Assembly (NCBI GenBank): GCA_020627825.1
Contig: JAHDGD010000012.1
Coordinates: forward strand, 1 to 46,683
From: Saprospiraceae bacterium
GTDB taxonomy: Bacteria; Bacteroidota; Bacteroidia; Chitinophagales; Saprospiraceae
Direction: 5' to 3'
DNA: 46,683 nt
Part shown: in pieces, positions 16,756 to 25,302 of the stretch
How positions within the stretch are numbered: the stretch's first letter is position 1
How the letters are laid out: every line of letters starts with the position of its first letter
Position numbers and translations under genes: made by a program
Notes under the pieces: generated by a model
Databases searched by the model: none
Told to the model about the DNA's origin: nothing
Seen by the model: the letters and a program-made list of their open reading frames with translations, nothing else

Positions 16756-18792
16756 CTAGATAGCTGGCTTTATTAATTTTTCATCAATGTAATTTAAATG
16801 AAAATTAATGTCAGAAGTCGCTTTTTTAAATGTTTCATCAGAATTTTCAAATGAAGCAAACAATAAAGTTTGTGCTTGATTATATGAAGATAACTCTTCT
16901 AAGAAATGTCTAAAATCATTTATTGACATGTCTTGTTGTTTAGGTTCATCGAACATAAATAGATTTGGATGATTCCCATTGTTAATAACTGAAGCCTTAT
17001 ATAAACTGCATGTATATGCCCAGATACTTCTAATAAAATCACTTGCAGAAGAATCAAATCTAATATTATAAAATAGTTCGTCGTTTGGTTTTTTAGCTAA
17101 CGGTAAATAGTTTTCCTCTGAAATCGCAATATCATTAATGGCTTTACTGCTGTAGTTAAATTTAGTCAAGAGTGATTTAAAACTATCTGATAGAGACTTT
17201 AGTTTAGAGATGTCATTTACTGAGAAAGTATTTTTCTTAAGCTTCTCCTGTTCTTCAAGTATTTTTTGCCACTTATCAGAAAGAGAAGATAATTCATCTC
17301 TCATATCCTCAAAGTCTTCTAAATAAGTAGAATAAAATTCAATTTTTTTCTGCAGATTGAGTCTATATTCAATATCTGCTATTGAAGGCAGTCTATCGTC
17401 TGAAATCAGTTCTTTTTTTAACTCCCTTATTTGTCCTCTTAAATTATTTTGTAAGTCTCTAAGTTTAATCAGCTTACTATCTTTGAAATTGATTTTTGAC
17501 TCTAAGCTTTCAATATTAACTTGAAGCATCTTTATTTGGGCAGACAGAAAATTTATATTGTCTTCTAAGCGCATTGGAACTTGCTTGATTGACAATGGAA
17601 GTAATGAATCTGTTATTTGTTGATTGCAAGATGGACAATTATTTTCAGAAACTTTTAAATCAATTTCGGCACCCATTTTTTGAACTTTTAGAGCTCCTTT
17701 GTTTTTTCTCAAATCTTCAGTCAAGTTATCTAATTGATAATTGAAATTTGTTAGTTTTTGTCGATCAAATGTTAATGCACTAGATGTCATTTCTACATCA
17801 AAACTCAGTTGATTTAATTGTTCTTCTTTACTTACAATCAACTCTTCATTATCGTTTATTTTATCTCTTACAAAATTAGTATCTCTTTGATTTAAAACTT
17901 CAAGTTCCTCTATAATTAGATTTAGGTAATCAGAAATGGAATAATCTTCCTCATCTTTTGAAAGTAAAATATTGATTTCCTCAATACTGTTGATAATCAT
18001 TGGAGATTGAGTTAGCCCTATTAATTTTCCACCCCCTTTTTCTGCAAATCTTTCAAATCTTTTGTTCAAATTCAACCAATCATTTTCAAGGATTCTTTTT
18101 GAAATACTCAATTCTTGTTTTTTCATTTTATTACCATAAACATCCATATCCAATATGAATTCTACAACTCGCGCCTCTTTATTATTTAATCCATAAATAG
18201 GCATAGTTGCAAAAAAATCAGACCAACCAGATTTCTGTTCAATTATAAAACTTGAAGCAATTTGTTGAATATAGATTTTACGCAATTCTCCTTTGTTTGT
18301 AAGGACTTTTGGAAGCTCCCAGTTTAAAAATTCTTCAAGATATAAGTGAAATCCATAGTTCTCATCTGAAGCTCCTCCATTATCATGTATAAACATTGGT
18401 CTACTTTCCAAGTTTTCGCTTGACAGTAAACTTCCAAAGTAAACATCAATTAGCTGTGACTTTCGATTAGGGTTACGAACAAATCTGCGGATTGTGATAA
18501 TATCTCCGTTTGAATTTTCAATTTCTAAAAGCACAAAGGACTGAAGTACGGTATGAAAAGTATCTTTTGGATACTCCACTTGGTCTTTTAAAACAGATTG
18601 CATTGTTTTTTCAAACCTACCACCAATTAATTCCTCAAAACCAAGTGCATAAACAATTGCTTGAAATAGGCTACTTTTCCCACTTGTATTATCACCTCTG
18701 ATAATATTCAATCCTATTTTAAAAGTGTGGAATGCAGTAAACAGTCCGTCGTTGGTGTTCACTTCTATCTTTATATTGTTGATTTTAAGCAT
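16756..18792 (-). CDS. Zinc-hook SMC-like ATPase of ABC-3C/Lamassu-type system
   Basis: The 678-residue protein (start at 18792; an in-frame ATG at 18825 would reach deeper into the preceding gene) has a Walker A loop RGDNTSGKSS (33-41), long coiled coils on both sides of a CPSC pair (386-389) resembling a Rad50 zinc hook, and a Walker B LFMFDEPKQQD near 600. This is the layout of LmuB/JetC-like ATPases in Lamassu and ABC-three-component defence systems, thought to sense DNA ends or replication intermediates and release the effector. It overlaps the middle-component gene by 8 bp. System type is inferred from gene order and domain layout. Confidence 0.8.
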   Translation of the reverse strand: MLKINNIKIEVNTNDGLFTAFHTFKIGLNIIRGDNTSGKSSLFQAIVYALGFEELIGGRFEKTMQSVLKDQVEYPKDTFHTVLQSFVLLEIENSNGDIITIRRFVRNPNRKSQLIDVYFGSLLSSENLESRPMFIHDNGGASDENYGFHLYLEEFLNWELPKVLTNKGELRKIYIQQIASSFIIEQKSGWSDFFATMPIYGLNNKEARVVEFILDMDVYGNKMKKQELSISKRILENDWLNLNKRFERFAEKGGGKLIGLTQSPMIINSIEEINILLSKDEEDYSISDYLNLIIEELEVLNQRDTNFVRDKINDNEELIVSKEEQLNQLSFDVEMTSSALTFDRQKLTNFNYQLDNLTEDLRKNKGALKVQKMGAEIDLKVSENNCPSCNQQITDSLLPLSIKQVPMRLEDNINFLSAQIKMLQVNIESLESKINFKDSKLIKLRDLQNNLRGQIRELKKELISDDRLPSIADIEYRLNLQKKIEFYSTYLEDFEDMRDELSSLSDKWQKILEEQEKLKKNTFSVNDISKLKSLSDSFKSLLTKFNYSSKAINDIAISEENYLPLAKKPNDELFYNIRFDSSASDFIRSIWAYTCSLYKASVINNGNHPNLFMFDEPKQQDMSINDFRHFLEELSSYNQAQTLLFASFENSDETFKKATSDINFHLNYIDEKLIKPAI

Positions 18793-19258
18793 TTTGATTT
18801 TTCCATTTTTTATATATTGAGTCAATACGATTATCTGTTATTTTTCTTTTACCTAAGAAATTCAAAAAATCTATTTCCTCATTTAGAAACTCTTTGTTTG
18901 AAATTATTTTTTGATATAATTCCTCACCTTTCTCTTGTAATTGATACTTTCCTTTCACTATTAAACAAACGCCTTCGTGGACAGAATAATTTAAAGCCCT
19001 ATTTAAACTAGGTTCTATGCCCCATGTTTTAGAACTTTCGGTATAATTACTTAAAACAAAACTTCTAAGTGACTCTCTATTTTCTTCACTTTTTAATGCC
19101 CAATTTATTAAATGGAGTTTTAGTAGACTTGACTTAGAGTTTTGACAACAAATCTTCAGAATTAGTACAATTAATCCTATGGAATAAGAAGGCCTGTATT
19201 CCGGTGGAATTGAAATTGGTTTTTTTGAAAATGTTATTTTTTTAGCGTATAATTCCAT
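18785..19258 (-). CDS. Small middle component of ABC-3C/Lamassu-type system
   Basis: This 157-residue, mostly helical protein starts directly after the stop of the effector gene with no spacer and overlaps the ATPase start by 8 bp. Its composition (RPSYSIGLIVLILKICCQNSKSS; a later YSVHEGVCLIVKGKYQLQEKGEELYQKI stretch with winged-helix character) fits the small accessory subunit of these systems (LmuC, DdmB or the middle component of ABC-3C). Sequence alone does not identify it; order effector/small/ATPase does. Confidence 0.65.
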   Translation of the reverse strand: MELYAKKITFSKKPISIPPEYRPSYSIGLIVLILKICCQNSKSSLLKLHLINWALKSEENRESLRSFVLSNYTESSKTWGIEPSLNRALNYSVHEGVCLIVKGKYQLQEKGEELYQKIISNKEFLNEEIDFLNFLGKRKITDNRIDSIYKKWKNQNA

Positions 19259-20188
19259 CTATTCAAAATTAATTGGGCATCTAAAAATCCAATCAGCTAA
19301 AGCCCAATTGGTTAATTTTGAAATCATTTGAGGAGCTAAGTTTTTGAAAGAGTTTTGCAATTCGCTTTTCAATAATACTCTAAAATCTTCGTACAATTCA
19401 CTTGGTTCTTTAGTATTAGTAATACACCTTTCTTCTATTTCAGACTCTATAGAACTAGTAATATCTAAAAAATTCTCATAGTCAATTGGATAATCTTCTT
19501 TCCATTTAAATAAGATGTTATTTCCTTCCAAGTAATTTTGGACATTTAAGTCGACAAGTTTGTCCAGTTTAGATTCGTGGTTAGGAGAAGAGTCATTAAT
19601 GCGATATGCATTTTTGATTTGTGAAGTTTCAATTAACGATATTTCAGAGTCTTTCCATTTTAGCTTGTCTGATGCTTGCACTTGCGTTTCAGGAATTACA
19701 TCAATTTTTATTTTTGAATTCTCTAAAGCAGTATTTAAAAAAGGATGTAAAAAATTAATATCCTCAAAAATCACTTCAAAGTCATCATTATCAATTATTT
19801 CTAAATTCCATTTCTTGACTTCTTCTTTTTTCTGCGAGCAATGCCCTACAATTTCATTTTTTGCATATGTAGGTGTGACAAAATACCATTTTTTGATTTT
19901 AGTATTTCCTAAGATCTTCAGTAATTGTTTTTCATAGGTTTTTAACTTTTTTAAATCCTTAGTGATTTTATCTCTATGTTTCTCATAAAGTTTATCAGTA
20001 GAATAATGTTCATCAGGGCAATAACATTGAAAAGCTTTTCCCGTTCTTGTAAAGCCTTCAATCCCAAAATCCCCTGGGGTTGCTTTAATTTCTTGGTACG
20101 ACTCTTCTCTAAAATTGTTTTTAAAGCATAATTGAGAAATACTTTCCCATTTATTGCCATCAAATGTTCCAAATTCTGTTTTAATCAT
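19259..20188 (-). CDS. Restriction-nuclease-like effector of ABC-3C/Lamassu-type system
   Basis: The 309-residue protein has an N-terminal domain resembling Mrr-like nucleases: helix WESISQLCFKNNF, then GDFGIEGF (39-46) and AFQCYCPDE (52-60). In Mrr the matching motifs are GD.GIDG and QCK; here the second acid is Glu44 and the Lys is replaced by Tyr56. The C-terminal half (about 165-309) has no recognised motif and probably couples to the other subunits. As first gene of the operon it is in the effector position. Nuclease activity is plausible but the changed motif makes it uncertain. Confidence 0.65.
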   Translation of the reverse strand: MIKTEFGTFDGNKWESISQLCFKNNFREESYQEIKATPGDFGIEGFTRTGKAFQCYCPDEHYSTDKLYEKHRDKITKDLKKLKTYEKQLLKILGNTKIKKWYFVTPTYAKNEIVGHCSQKKEEVKKWNLEIIDNDDFEVIFEDINFLHPFLNTALENSKIKIDVIPETQVQASDKLKWKDSEISLIETSQIKNAYRINDSSPNHESKLDKLVDLNVQNYLEGNNILFKWKEDYPIDYENFLDITSSIESEIEERCITNTKEPSELYEDFRVLLKSELQNSFKNLAPQMISKLTNWALADWIFRCPINFE

Positions 20189-20256
20189 TAATTACATGGT
20201 TTATGATATTAACTAATGGCATTTTATTAGGTTTAAATTAAATACATATAATCGTT

Positions 20257-20283
20257 TCGAATTTATGGTTTCCCACAATTCGA
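20257..20283. repeat. Inverted repeat beside recombinase pair
   Basis: TCGAATT (20257-20263) and AATTCGA (20277-20283) are perfect 7-bp arms around a 13-bp spacer. They lie 59 bp beyond the 3' end of the recombinase pair. The arm/spacer layout suits a tyrosine-recombinase core site, but there is no second copy to prove it. Confidence 0.35.
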
Positions 20284-20341
20284 GAGTTTTATTTTTTATA
20301 ACTAGGGAGTTATTTAAGGGGAGATTATAAAGATATACAAA

Positions 20342-21238
20342 TTAATTGATTGGATGCAAGGTCTCAATTATCTCATGCAAATTTTCAAGATTATCCTGCA
20401 CATACCTTTCCGTAGAAGAAATATATCGATGCCCTGCCATATATTGTACTTCACGAATATTGTGAGTCACCAACCAGTGGGTAAGAACTGATGCTCGAAT
20501 TTGCTTAGCATCCTTTACATTAAGATTAATCCTGCGGAGTTTTTTAAACAGCCATGCTAATGCAGTAAACCGCTCATCTTTTTGCGGAATAAAAGCCTCG
20601 CTGTGGCAATTCATGGCATTTTGTATTACTTCCCTGCTAGTTTCTAAATACGATGCGAGAGAAAGGATTTGTTGCGATTTTATCTCCAGTTCCCTGGAAT
20701 TGGTTTTACGTGTGCTAGGGATGTATATTTTCCCTCGCTCCAGATTGATATGCTCCATTTTTAGGGATTTAAGAGCAGTTGCACCGAGTCCTTGATATAC
20801 CATAAGTCCTGTGATGACCTTATCTCGAATGGATACATGTGGACAGCTTGGAGGTTGAATATTTCTTGTGGGGTATGAGTAGAATAAATCCTCTAGTTCC
20901 TCGAACTCTAACAGATTATGATTGAGCGTTCGTTTGACCCCACGAATATTGATATTTTTAAAGGGATTATCGCCTCTGTAGTTTTCATCAATAAGAAAAT
21001 CAAAGTAGATTTTAAGGCTTCCGATTTTATGCTTTACCGTGCTTTTGGATAAGGTTTTTCCTCGCTTGGGCTGTTGTAATTTTTGAGTGTATTGTATGCA
21101 CTCTTTATACCCCAAAGTTTCAATATCATACCCTTTGAAGTCAGACCATTTTAAAAATGACTTGGTATCACGAGTATAGCAAGCAACAGTCGTCTTAGCG
21201 TAGTCCTGTTCAATTAAATAATCTTCAAACTCTTTCAT
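20342..21238 (-). CDS. Degenerate tyrosine recombinase
   Basis: The 298-residue protein has a SAM-like core-binding domain (about 1-95) and a catalytic domain (about 110-298). The AGH (268-270) and catalytic Tyr (ERYVQ, Tyr279) are present. The first catalytic Arg is replaced (YQGLGATAL, Gly152), and the His of the HxxR box is Lys245 (KQIR, Arg248 kept). Its start overlaps the stop of the canonical recombinase by 4 bp, so both are made together. It may be a structural or regulatory partner in a heteromeric complex rather than an independent enzyme. Confidence 0.78.
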   Translation of the reverse strand: MKEFEDYLIEQDYAKTTVACYTRDTKSFLKWSDFKGYDIETLGYKECIQYTQKLQQPKRGKTLSKSTVKHKIGSLKIYFDFLIDENYRGDNPFKNINIRGVKRTLNHNLLEFEELEDLFYSYPTRNIQPPSCPHVSIRDKVITGLMVYQGLGATALKSLKMEHINLERGKIYIPSTRKTNSRELEIKSQQILSLASYLETSREVIQNAMNCHSEAFIPQKDERFTALAWLFKKLRRINLNVKDAKQIRASVLTHWLVTHNIREVQYMAGHRYISSTERYVQDNLENLHEIIETLHPIN

Positions 21239-22173
21239 ACCTCTCGCTTATCTTCTTCAATTGCCAAATGCGTATATATCTGTGTACTCTCTAGCGATGA
21301 ATGCCCTAAAAAAGTACTAATGGATTTCATAGGAACATTGTTTTGCATCAAATGAGTAGCTATGGAATGACGTAGCGTGTGTAGGGTTATATTCTTGCCT
21401 TGTATGACATCATCTTCAGTAGCTTCGATGATAGCAGAGAGCCTATTGGCAAATGTGATATCACCCATACGCTTGCCCCAATGATTTAAGAACAAGGCAT
21501 CGGTTTGAAAGTTTTTTACAAACTCCGGCCTTCCCTCATAGAGATAGCTTTCTAAGAGTGAAAGGTTGTACGGATTAATAGGAACAAAACGCTCCTTGTA
21601 GTTTTTGCCCTTACGAACATAGATACGCTGTTTTTCAAATAGGATGTCGGACGTATCTAGTGCTACTGCTTCGCTACGTCTGAGTCCGCAACTATATATC
21701 ATTACCAGCAATGCTCTGTCTCTCATTTGAAAATGCTCGCTCATGTGCGAGTAATCACAAGCCGAAAAGAGTTTTTTGATTTCATCTTGGGTTAAGATTT
21801 GTTTTCCCTCAAAGTAATCTGTCTTCTCACCTTTAAGGTGTACTCCAAATTTGACATTGGCTTTATGCTCCTTTAGGTAGCGCAAGAATTTCTTTAATGC
21901 CTGCTGGTGTTTATTCAAAAATGCTTTGGAGAGTCCGCCACCACGTCTGCGGTTGCCACGATTTTTAAGGTGAGCGTAGTATTCGCTAATAAGTTTAGTG
22001 GTAACGAGACTAATATCAGTATGGCCTTGGGACTCTAAATAGAAGAAAAATTCTTTTAAATGATTGGGAAGATTGTATACCGTAGTTGGAGCATAGCCTA
22101 AAACGTCCAGCCAGTTTTTATAAGAGTCCAGCAGGGTTATAAAAGTCTCGTGTCGTAGCTTTAAATTCTTCAT
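21235..22173 (-). CDS. Tyrosine recombinase, canonical
   Basis: This 312-residue protein has the full catalytic set: Arg165 in SCGLRRSE, Lys in the VRKGKN hairpin (188-190), HTLRHS (His265, Arg268), GHSS (His291) and Tyr300 in TQIYTHL. An N-terminal SAM-like domain (about 10-105) binds DNA. It would integrate and excise an element through a covalent 3'-phosphotyrosyl link. It shares an ATGA overlap with the degenerate recombinase and follows a repeat-rich spacer likely to hold its binding sites. Confidence 0.9.
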   Translation of the reverse strand: MKNLKLRHETFITLLDSYKNWLDVLGYAPTTVYNLPNHLKEFFFYLESQGHTDISLVTTKLISEYYAHLKNRGNRRRGGGLSKAFLNKHQQALKKFLRYLKEHKANVKFGVHLKGEKTDYFEGKQILTQDEIKKLFSACDYSHMSEHFQMRDRALLVMIYSCGLRRSEAVALDTSDILFEKQRIYVRKGKNYKERFVPINPYNLSLLESYLYEGRPEFVKNFQTDALFLNHWGKRMGDITFANRLSAIIEATEDDVIQGKNITLHTLRHSIATHLMQNNVPMKSISTFLGHSSLESTQIYTHLAIEEDKREV

Positions 22174-22239
22174 TTTCTTATCTTTTTTAGCTGTCGGGCT
22201 TCCCGACTTTTACTGACCCTTTTACATTTTTGAGTTTTA

Positions 22240-22330
22240 GTGGCGAACCCCTCGCCATTATTTGATTATCAAATACTTAGGTTCGCCATTATGGGTGTGG
22301 CGAACCAGTGGCGAAGCTGGCGGTGGCGAG
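22240..22330. repeat. GTGGCGA repeat cluster, likely recombinase or regulator sites
   Basis: GTGGCGA occurs directly at 22240, 22297, 22308 and 22323, and as inverted TCGCCA at 22252 and 22283. The 91-bp cluster lies in the spacer between the ATPase gene and the recombinase pair. Mixed direct and inverted short sites of this kind are typical of arm-type integrase sites or of a recombinase-operon operator. A hairpin (GTCGGG/CCCGAC, 22193-22207) lies next to it. Confidence 0.6.
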
Positions 22331-22343
22331 TCGACACAGATAG

Positions 22344-23876
22344 TTATGAAATTGCCTCTTTTTCTAGCTTTTCTAGACATAGACCCAACGCCTTATCAAT
22401 CATATTTTCTAATTCAAAGAACTCGTCTACATCAACTATTTCATAGCGGTAGGATTGCGTTTTATCTTCCTTACGTTTTACGATATATCCTTCCTCTAAG
22501 AGAAGCGTATGGTATCTGCGTAGCGTTGATTCCGCTACCCGCAAGTTCTTGCGTACTTCTTTATTGGAATATTCAGTATCACCTTTCTCCTTGAGATATT
22601 TTTTCAAGTTTTCGAGATAGTTACGGGTGGCACCATTGAGTGGGTCAGATTTACGAAGAAGCACCGCTTTAATTAAATCGTTGGCTATTTTGATATCTTC
22701 AAGGGTGGTTTCAATATATTCTTCTCCTGTACTTTCATCGTACTTCTTTGGTCTTTGCCATTGGTGGTAGAAAGTGACCGCTTCAATCAATTGTAAGTAG
22801 TGAGAATTTGTTCTTCTTGGCTTAAATACTGAACGAGGTAATATCAAATGTTCTGCAAACGGATTATGAACCGTAACGCGTGATAACAACCGCTGAACGT
22901 TTCGTAAGAGGCGAGTCGCCTCAGACATTTTTTCAAAATCTATTTTGCCTGCGGAGGCTCTCCGCTGATAGGCCATGATGCGTTCGTCCTGTTCCAAGCT
23001 CTCATCTATATAAAGGAGAAAGGAGCGGTTGGAGTTATCTTCATAGATGCTTTCTTGTGTGGTACATCCCGAAACACAAACGGGTCCTTCTACTGTTAGG
23101 TTCTTTGTTTTCCCTTCCCCACCTATACCTTTTTGTACTACTGATTTGGTAATGCGCTTTTTGGTTTGTAATTCCCGAAGCGGATACAGTACTTCTTCAG
23201 CTCCGTCTAAATCTTCAATGAGAATGAGTTTGTTCTTTAGCTCATTTCGTTTGAAGTAGTAAAAGGCATTAGCTGACAGTACCGTTATCTCGAGGCGATC
23301 CGCCTCTGGAATTAAATTAGCTACTTTATTCTGTAAGTGTGTCTTTCCAGAACCACTTGAACCAAAAGAAATACAGTGCAAGGGATTGTCCATCTTTCGA
23401 GAAGTAAAAATAAGATACATCAGCAGGCGGTTGGTTTCTTCGCCAATAACACCGCTTGCTCCAATGAGCTTATTGGTCTTTTCAATAAGGTTGGGTGATT
23501 TAAGGAGTCCAAGAGCCGAACGTCTTTCTGCTTTAGTAAGGACATACTCAATTACTTCTTCTTGCGTTTCTTTTTCCAGAAGCTGGATGCGGTAGTCTTC
23601 CAACTTATTAATAAGCTCTTGCAGTGCCCTTCTAATATTAGAAGTACCTACCTCTAGAAATTCAGCTAGCTTACGTACCAATTTTTCAACTCCGTTAGAA
23701 TTGTATAAATCGATGTTATGTCTTAATGCGTGATACGGGTCCTCTAATGTATGCACCTTCAAAGTTACCCGCATACGATCCAAACCGTGTATATTGAGTC
23801 CTCCAAGAATATGGAACTCCAATACCTCGGTTTGGAAGATATATTGATTAGGGTTTGACGTGTTTAATTGAGCCAT
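22344..23876 (-). CDS. AAA+ ATPase of mobile-element replication module
   Basis: The 510-residue protein (ATG at 23876; an upstream in-frame ATG at 23933 lies inside the operator) carries a P-loop FGSSGSGKTHLQNK, a Walker B-like LILIEDLDG and a sensor-like SCTTQESIYEDNSNRS, then a C-terminal winged helix (YSNKEVRKNLRVAESTLRRY). I recognise the core from the ATPase part of CHC2-primase-like proteins in flavobacterial mobile elements; the zinc-finger primase part is missing here. It probably acts in element replication or recombination. It is divergent from the XRE regulator and upstream of both recombinases. Confidence 0.72.
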   Translation of the reverse strand: MAQLNTSNPNQYIFQTEVLEFHILGGLNIHGLDRMRVTLKVHTLEDPYHALRHNIDLYNSNGVEKLVRKLAEFLEVGTSNIRRALQELINKLEDYRIQLLEKETQEEVIEYVLTKAERRSALGLLKSPNLIEKTNKLIGASGVIGEETNRLLMYLIFTSRKMDNPLHCISFGSSGSGKTHLQNKVANLIPEADRLEITVLSANAFYYFKRNELKNKLILIEDLDGAEEVLYPLRELQTKKRITKSVVQKGIGGEGKTKNLTVEGPVCVSGCTTQESIYEDNSNRSFLLYIDESLEQDERIMAYQRRASAGKIDFEKMSEATRLLRNVQRLLSRVTVHNPFAEHLILPRSVFKPRRTNSHYLQLIEAVTFYHQWQRPKKYDESTGEEYIETTLEDIKIANDLIKAVLLRKSDPLNGATRNYLENLKKYLKEKGDTEYSNKEVRKNLRVAESTLRRYHTLLLEEGYIVKRKEDKTQSYRYEIVDVDEFFELENMIDKALGLCLEKLEKEAIS

Positions 23877-23898
23877 GTTTTGAAATTTTAGACTTAGA

Positions 23899-23956
23899 CA
23901 CAAATCTATATTCAAATATATGCTTTTAAACACAAATAATAAAATATATATTTGTG
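23899..23956. promoter_or_regulatory. Divergent promoters and CACAAAT operator
   Basis: CACAAATA (23931-23938) and TATTTGTG (23949-23956) form a perfect 8-bp inverted repeat with a 10-bp spacer, and another CACAAAT lies at 23899-23905. TATATTTG matches the -7 consensus on the plus strand (23947-23954, toward the XRE gene) and on the minus strand (23920-23913, toward the ATPase). The XRE protein probably binds here and controls both directions. Confidence 0.6.
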
Positions 23957-24011
23957 TATTTTGCTAATTAAAAATTAATCACCTAATTTTGAAGTTAAAT
24001 AACAGGATATT

Positions 24012-24404
24012 ATGAGTGTTACACAGCAAACGCTTTCAGCCAACATGAAGGCCATCCGTAAGGAAAAGAAGATATATCAAAAGGATATTGAAGAGCGTAC
24101 AGGACTACTCTCCAGCACCTATAGTCGTATAGAGAATATGGAGGTAGTGCCAAATCTTGCCAGTATCGAAAAGATAGCTGAAGCTTTGAATGTTTCGGTG
24201 TTGGAGCTGTTTCAATCACGAGAGATAACTGATAAGTCGATTGCCCAGAAACTGGAGATGATAGACAGGCTATCGGAATACAACCGCAACGTTATAGAGG
24301 TAATGATTGATACGGTGCTGGAGAAGGACAAACTCGAAAAGTCTCAGGAGCTTAAAAAGAAGAACCGTCTTGCGGAGTTAGATAAAGCTCGGAAGAACTC
24401 TTAA
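24012..24404 (+). CDS. XRE-family transcriptional regulator
   Basis: The 130-residue protein has an N-terminal helix-turn-helix (about 8-68; KAIRKEKKIYQKDIEERTG, STYSRIENMEVVPNLASIEKIAEALNV) and a helical, Lys/Glu-rich C-terminus (about 75-130) suited to oligomerisation. It is divergent from the ATPase-recombinase operon, with an inverted-repeat operator between them, so it is the likely repressor of that module and of itself. A strong terminator follows. Confidence 0.87.
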   Translation: MSVTQQTLSANMKAIRKEKKIYQKDIEERTGLLSSTYSRIENMEVVPNLASIEKIAEALNVSVLELFQSREITDKSIAQKLEMIDRLSEYNRNVIEVMIDTVLEKDKLEKSQELKKKNRLAELDKARKNS

Positions 24405-24408
24405 AATT

Positions 24409-24440
24409 AAAAAAGCCATATGCAACGCATATGACTTTTT
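24409..24440 (+). terminator. Terminator after XRE regulator
   Basis: CATATGC pairs with GCATATG around AAC, flanked by A and T tracts that extend the stem. It follows the XRE stop by 5 bp. Confidence 0.85.
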
Positions 24441-24496
24441 ATTCTAGCTTGACATTACTTTAAATCGTTCTGATAACTTAAATATTTAAAAAATAT

Positions 24497-24811
24497 TTAA
24501 AATAAATCTTTAGTAATGGCAATTACAAAGAGAAAAATAAGTTCAAATACAAATGATGCAGGTTCTAACGTATCCCAGTGATTTAATACCAAGCTAAATA
24601 TTTCAAATTTGTTGGCTAAATGAATTAAAAAATAGCCAAATACAAGACGTATCGCCCAAAGTCTTATTCTCCTAGTGAAATTGTTATATGTACAATTATT
24701 ACTAGTCTCTTTGGAGTCTTGATCTTTACAAACATCAGACTTAGGTTCACGCAGAACTACAACAATTATTCTATCTTTTCTCTTATTGCCTTTCTTCTTC
24801 CGTTTTGACAA
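24497..24811 (-). CDS. Small two-helix membrane protein
   Basis: This 104-residue protein has a very basic N-terminus (MSKRKKKGNKRKDR), a polar middle, and two hydrophobic segments (about 50-66 and 84-101). Unknown family. It could be a small inner-membrane protein of the element. No partner gene is close on the same strand. Confidence 0.45.
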   Translation of the reverse strand: MSKRKKKGNKRKDRIIVVVLREPKSDVCKDQDSKETSNNCTYNNFTRRIRLWAIRLVFGYFLIHLANKFEIFSLVLNHWDTLEPASFVFELIFLFVIAITKDLF

Positions 24812-24939
24812 AACGGAGAAGTAAATTTCTAGTTAATAAATAACTGGTATTTATCATAGGCATAAAAATTTAAAGGTTACAAAGAACTTTGCTAAGTGAA
24901 ATAGCTTAGCTTGGGTAAGTTACAACTTTTTTAAGATTT

Positions 24940-25197
24940 TTATTCAATATCCGCAAAGAACTCCCCCAAACTAATTTTATGAGCGTCCAATATTTTCAAT
25001 AGGCTCTCAAAGGTAAAATTAGTTCCCTTCTCCATACGCCAATACTGCATTCTGGAGATGCCAAATTCAATAGCAAAATTCTCATACGAAGTAAATCCTT
25101 TATCTATTCGCATACGCTCTAGTTTGTCTGCAATAAGGAGTATGCGCTTGTCGAGTTTCTTTTCTTTCTTAGCCATCAATGTCTGATTTTCTACCAA
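24940..25197 (-). CDS. Small XRE-like helix-turn-helix protein
   Basis: The 85-residue protein is essentially one helix-turn-helix domain (LERMRIDKGFTSYENFAIEF, SRMQYWRMEKGTNFTFESLL). It resembles small HTH regulators found on Bacteroidetes elements. It is divergent from the lipoprotein pair that starts at 25303 and may regulate it. The first Met of the frame is at 25197; MAKKEKK at 25176 is an alternative. Confidence 0.7.
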   Translation of the reverse strand: MVENQTLMAKKEKKLDKRILLIADKLERMRIDKGFTSYENFAIEFGISRMQYWRMEKGTNFTFESLLKILDAHKISLGEFFADIE

Positions 25198-25265
25198 ACA
25201 AAGGTGGATTTTTACGCTACTAAATATTACATCAAATACGTTACCACTTATATAAACATATTTTA

Positions 25266-25273
25266 TATGTTTG
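25266..25273 (+). promoter_or_regulatory. -7 element before lipoprotein pair
   Basis: TATGTTTG fits the TAnnTTTG consensus and lies 30 bp upstream of the first lipoprotein start. No clear -33 element is seen. Confidence 0.4.
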
Positions 25274-25302
25274 TCCCTTTAATAACTTAAAATCAGTGCA
25301 TA

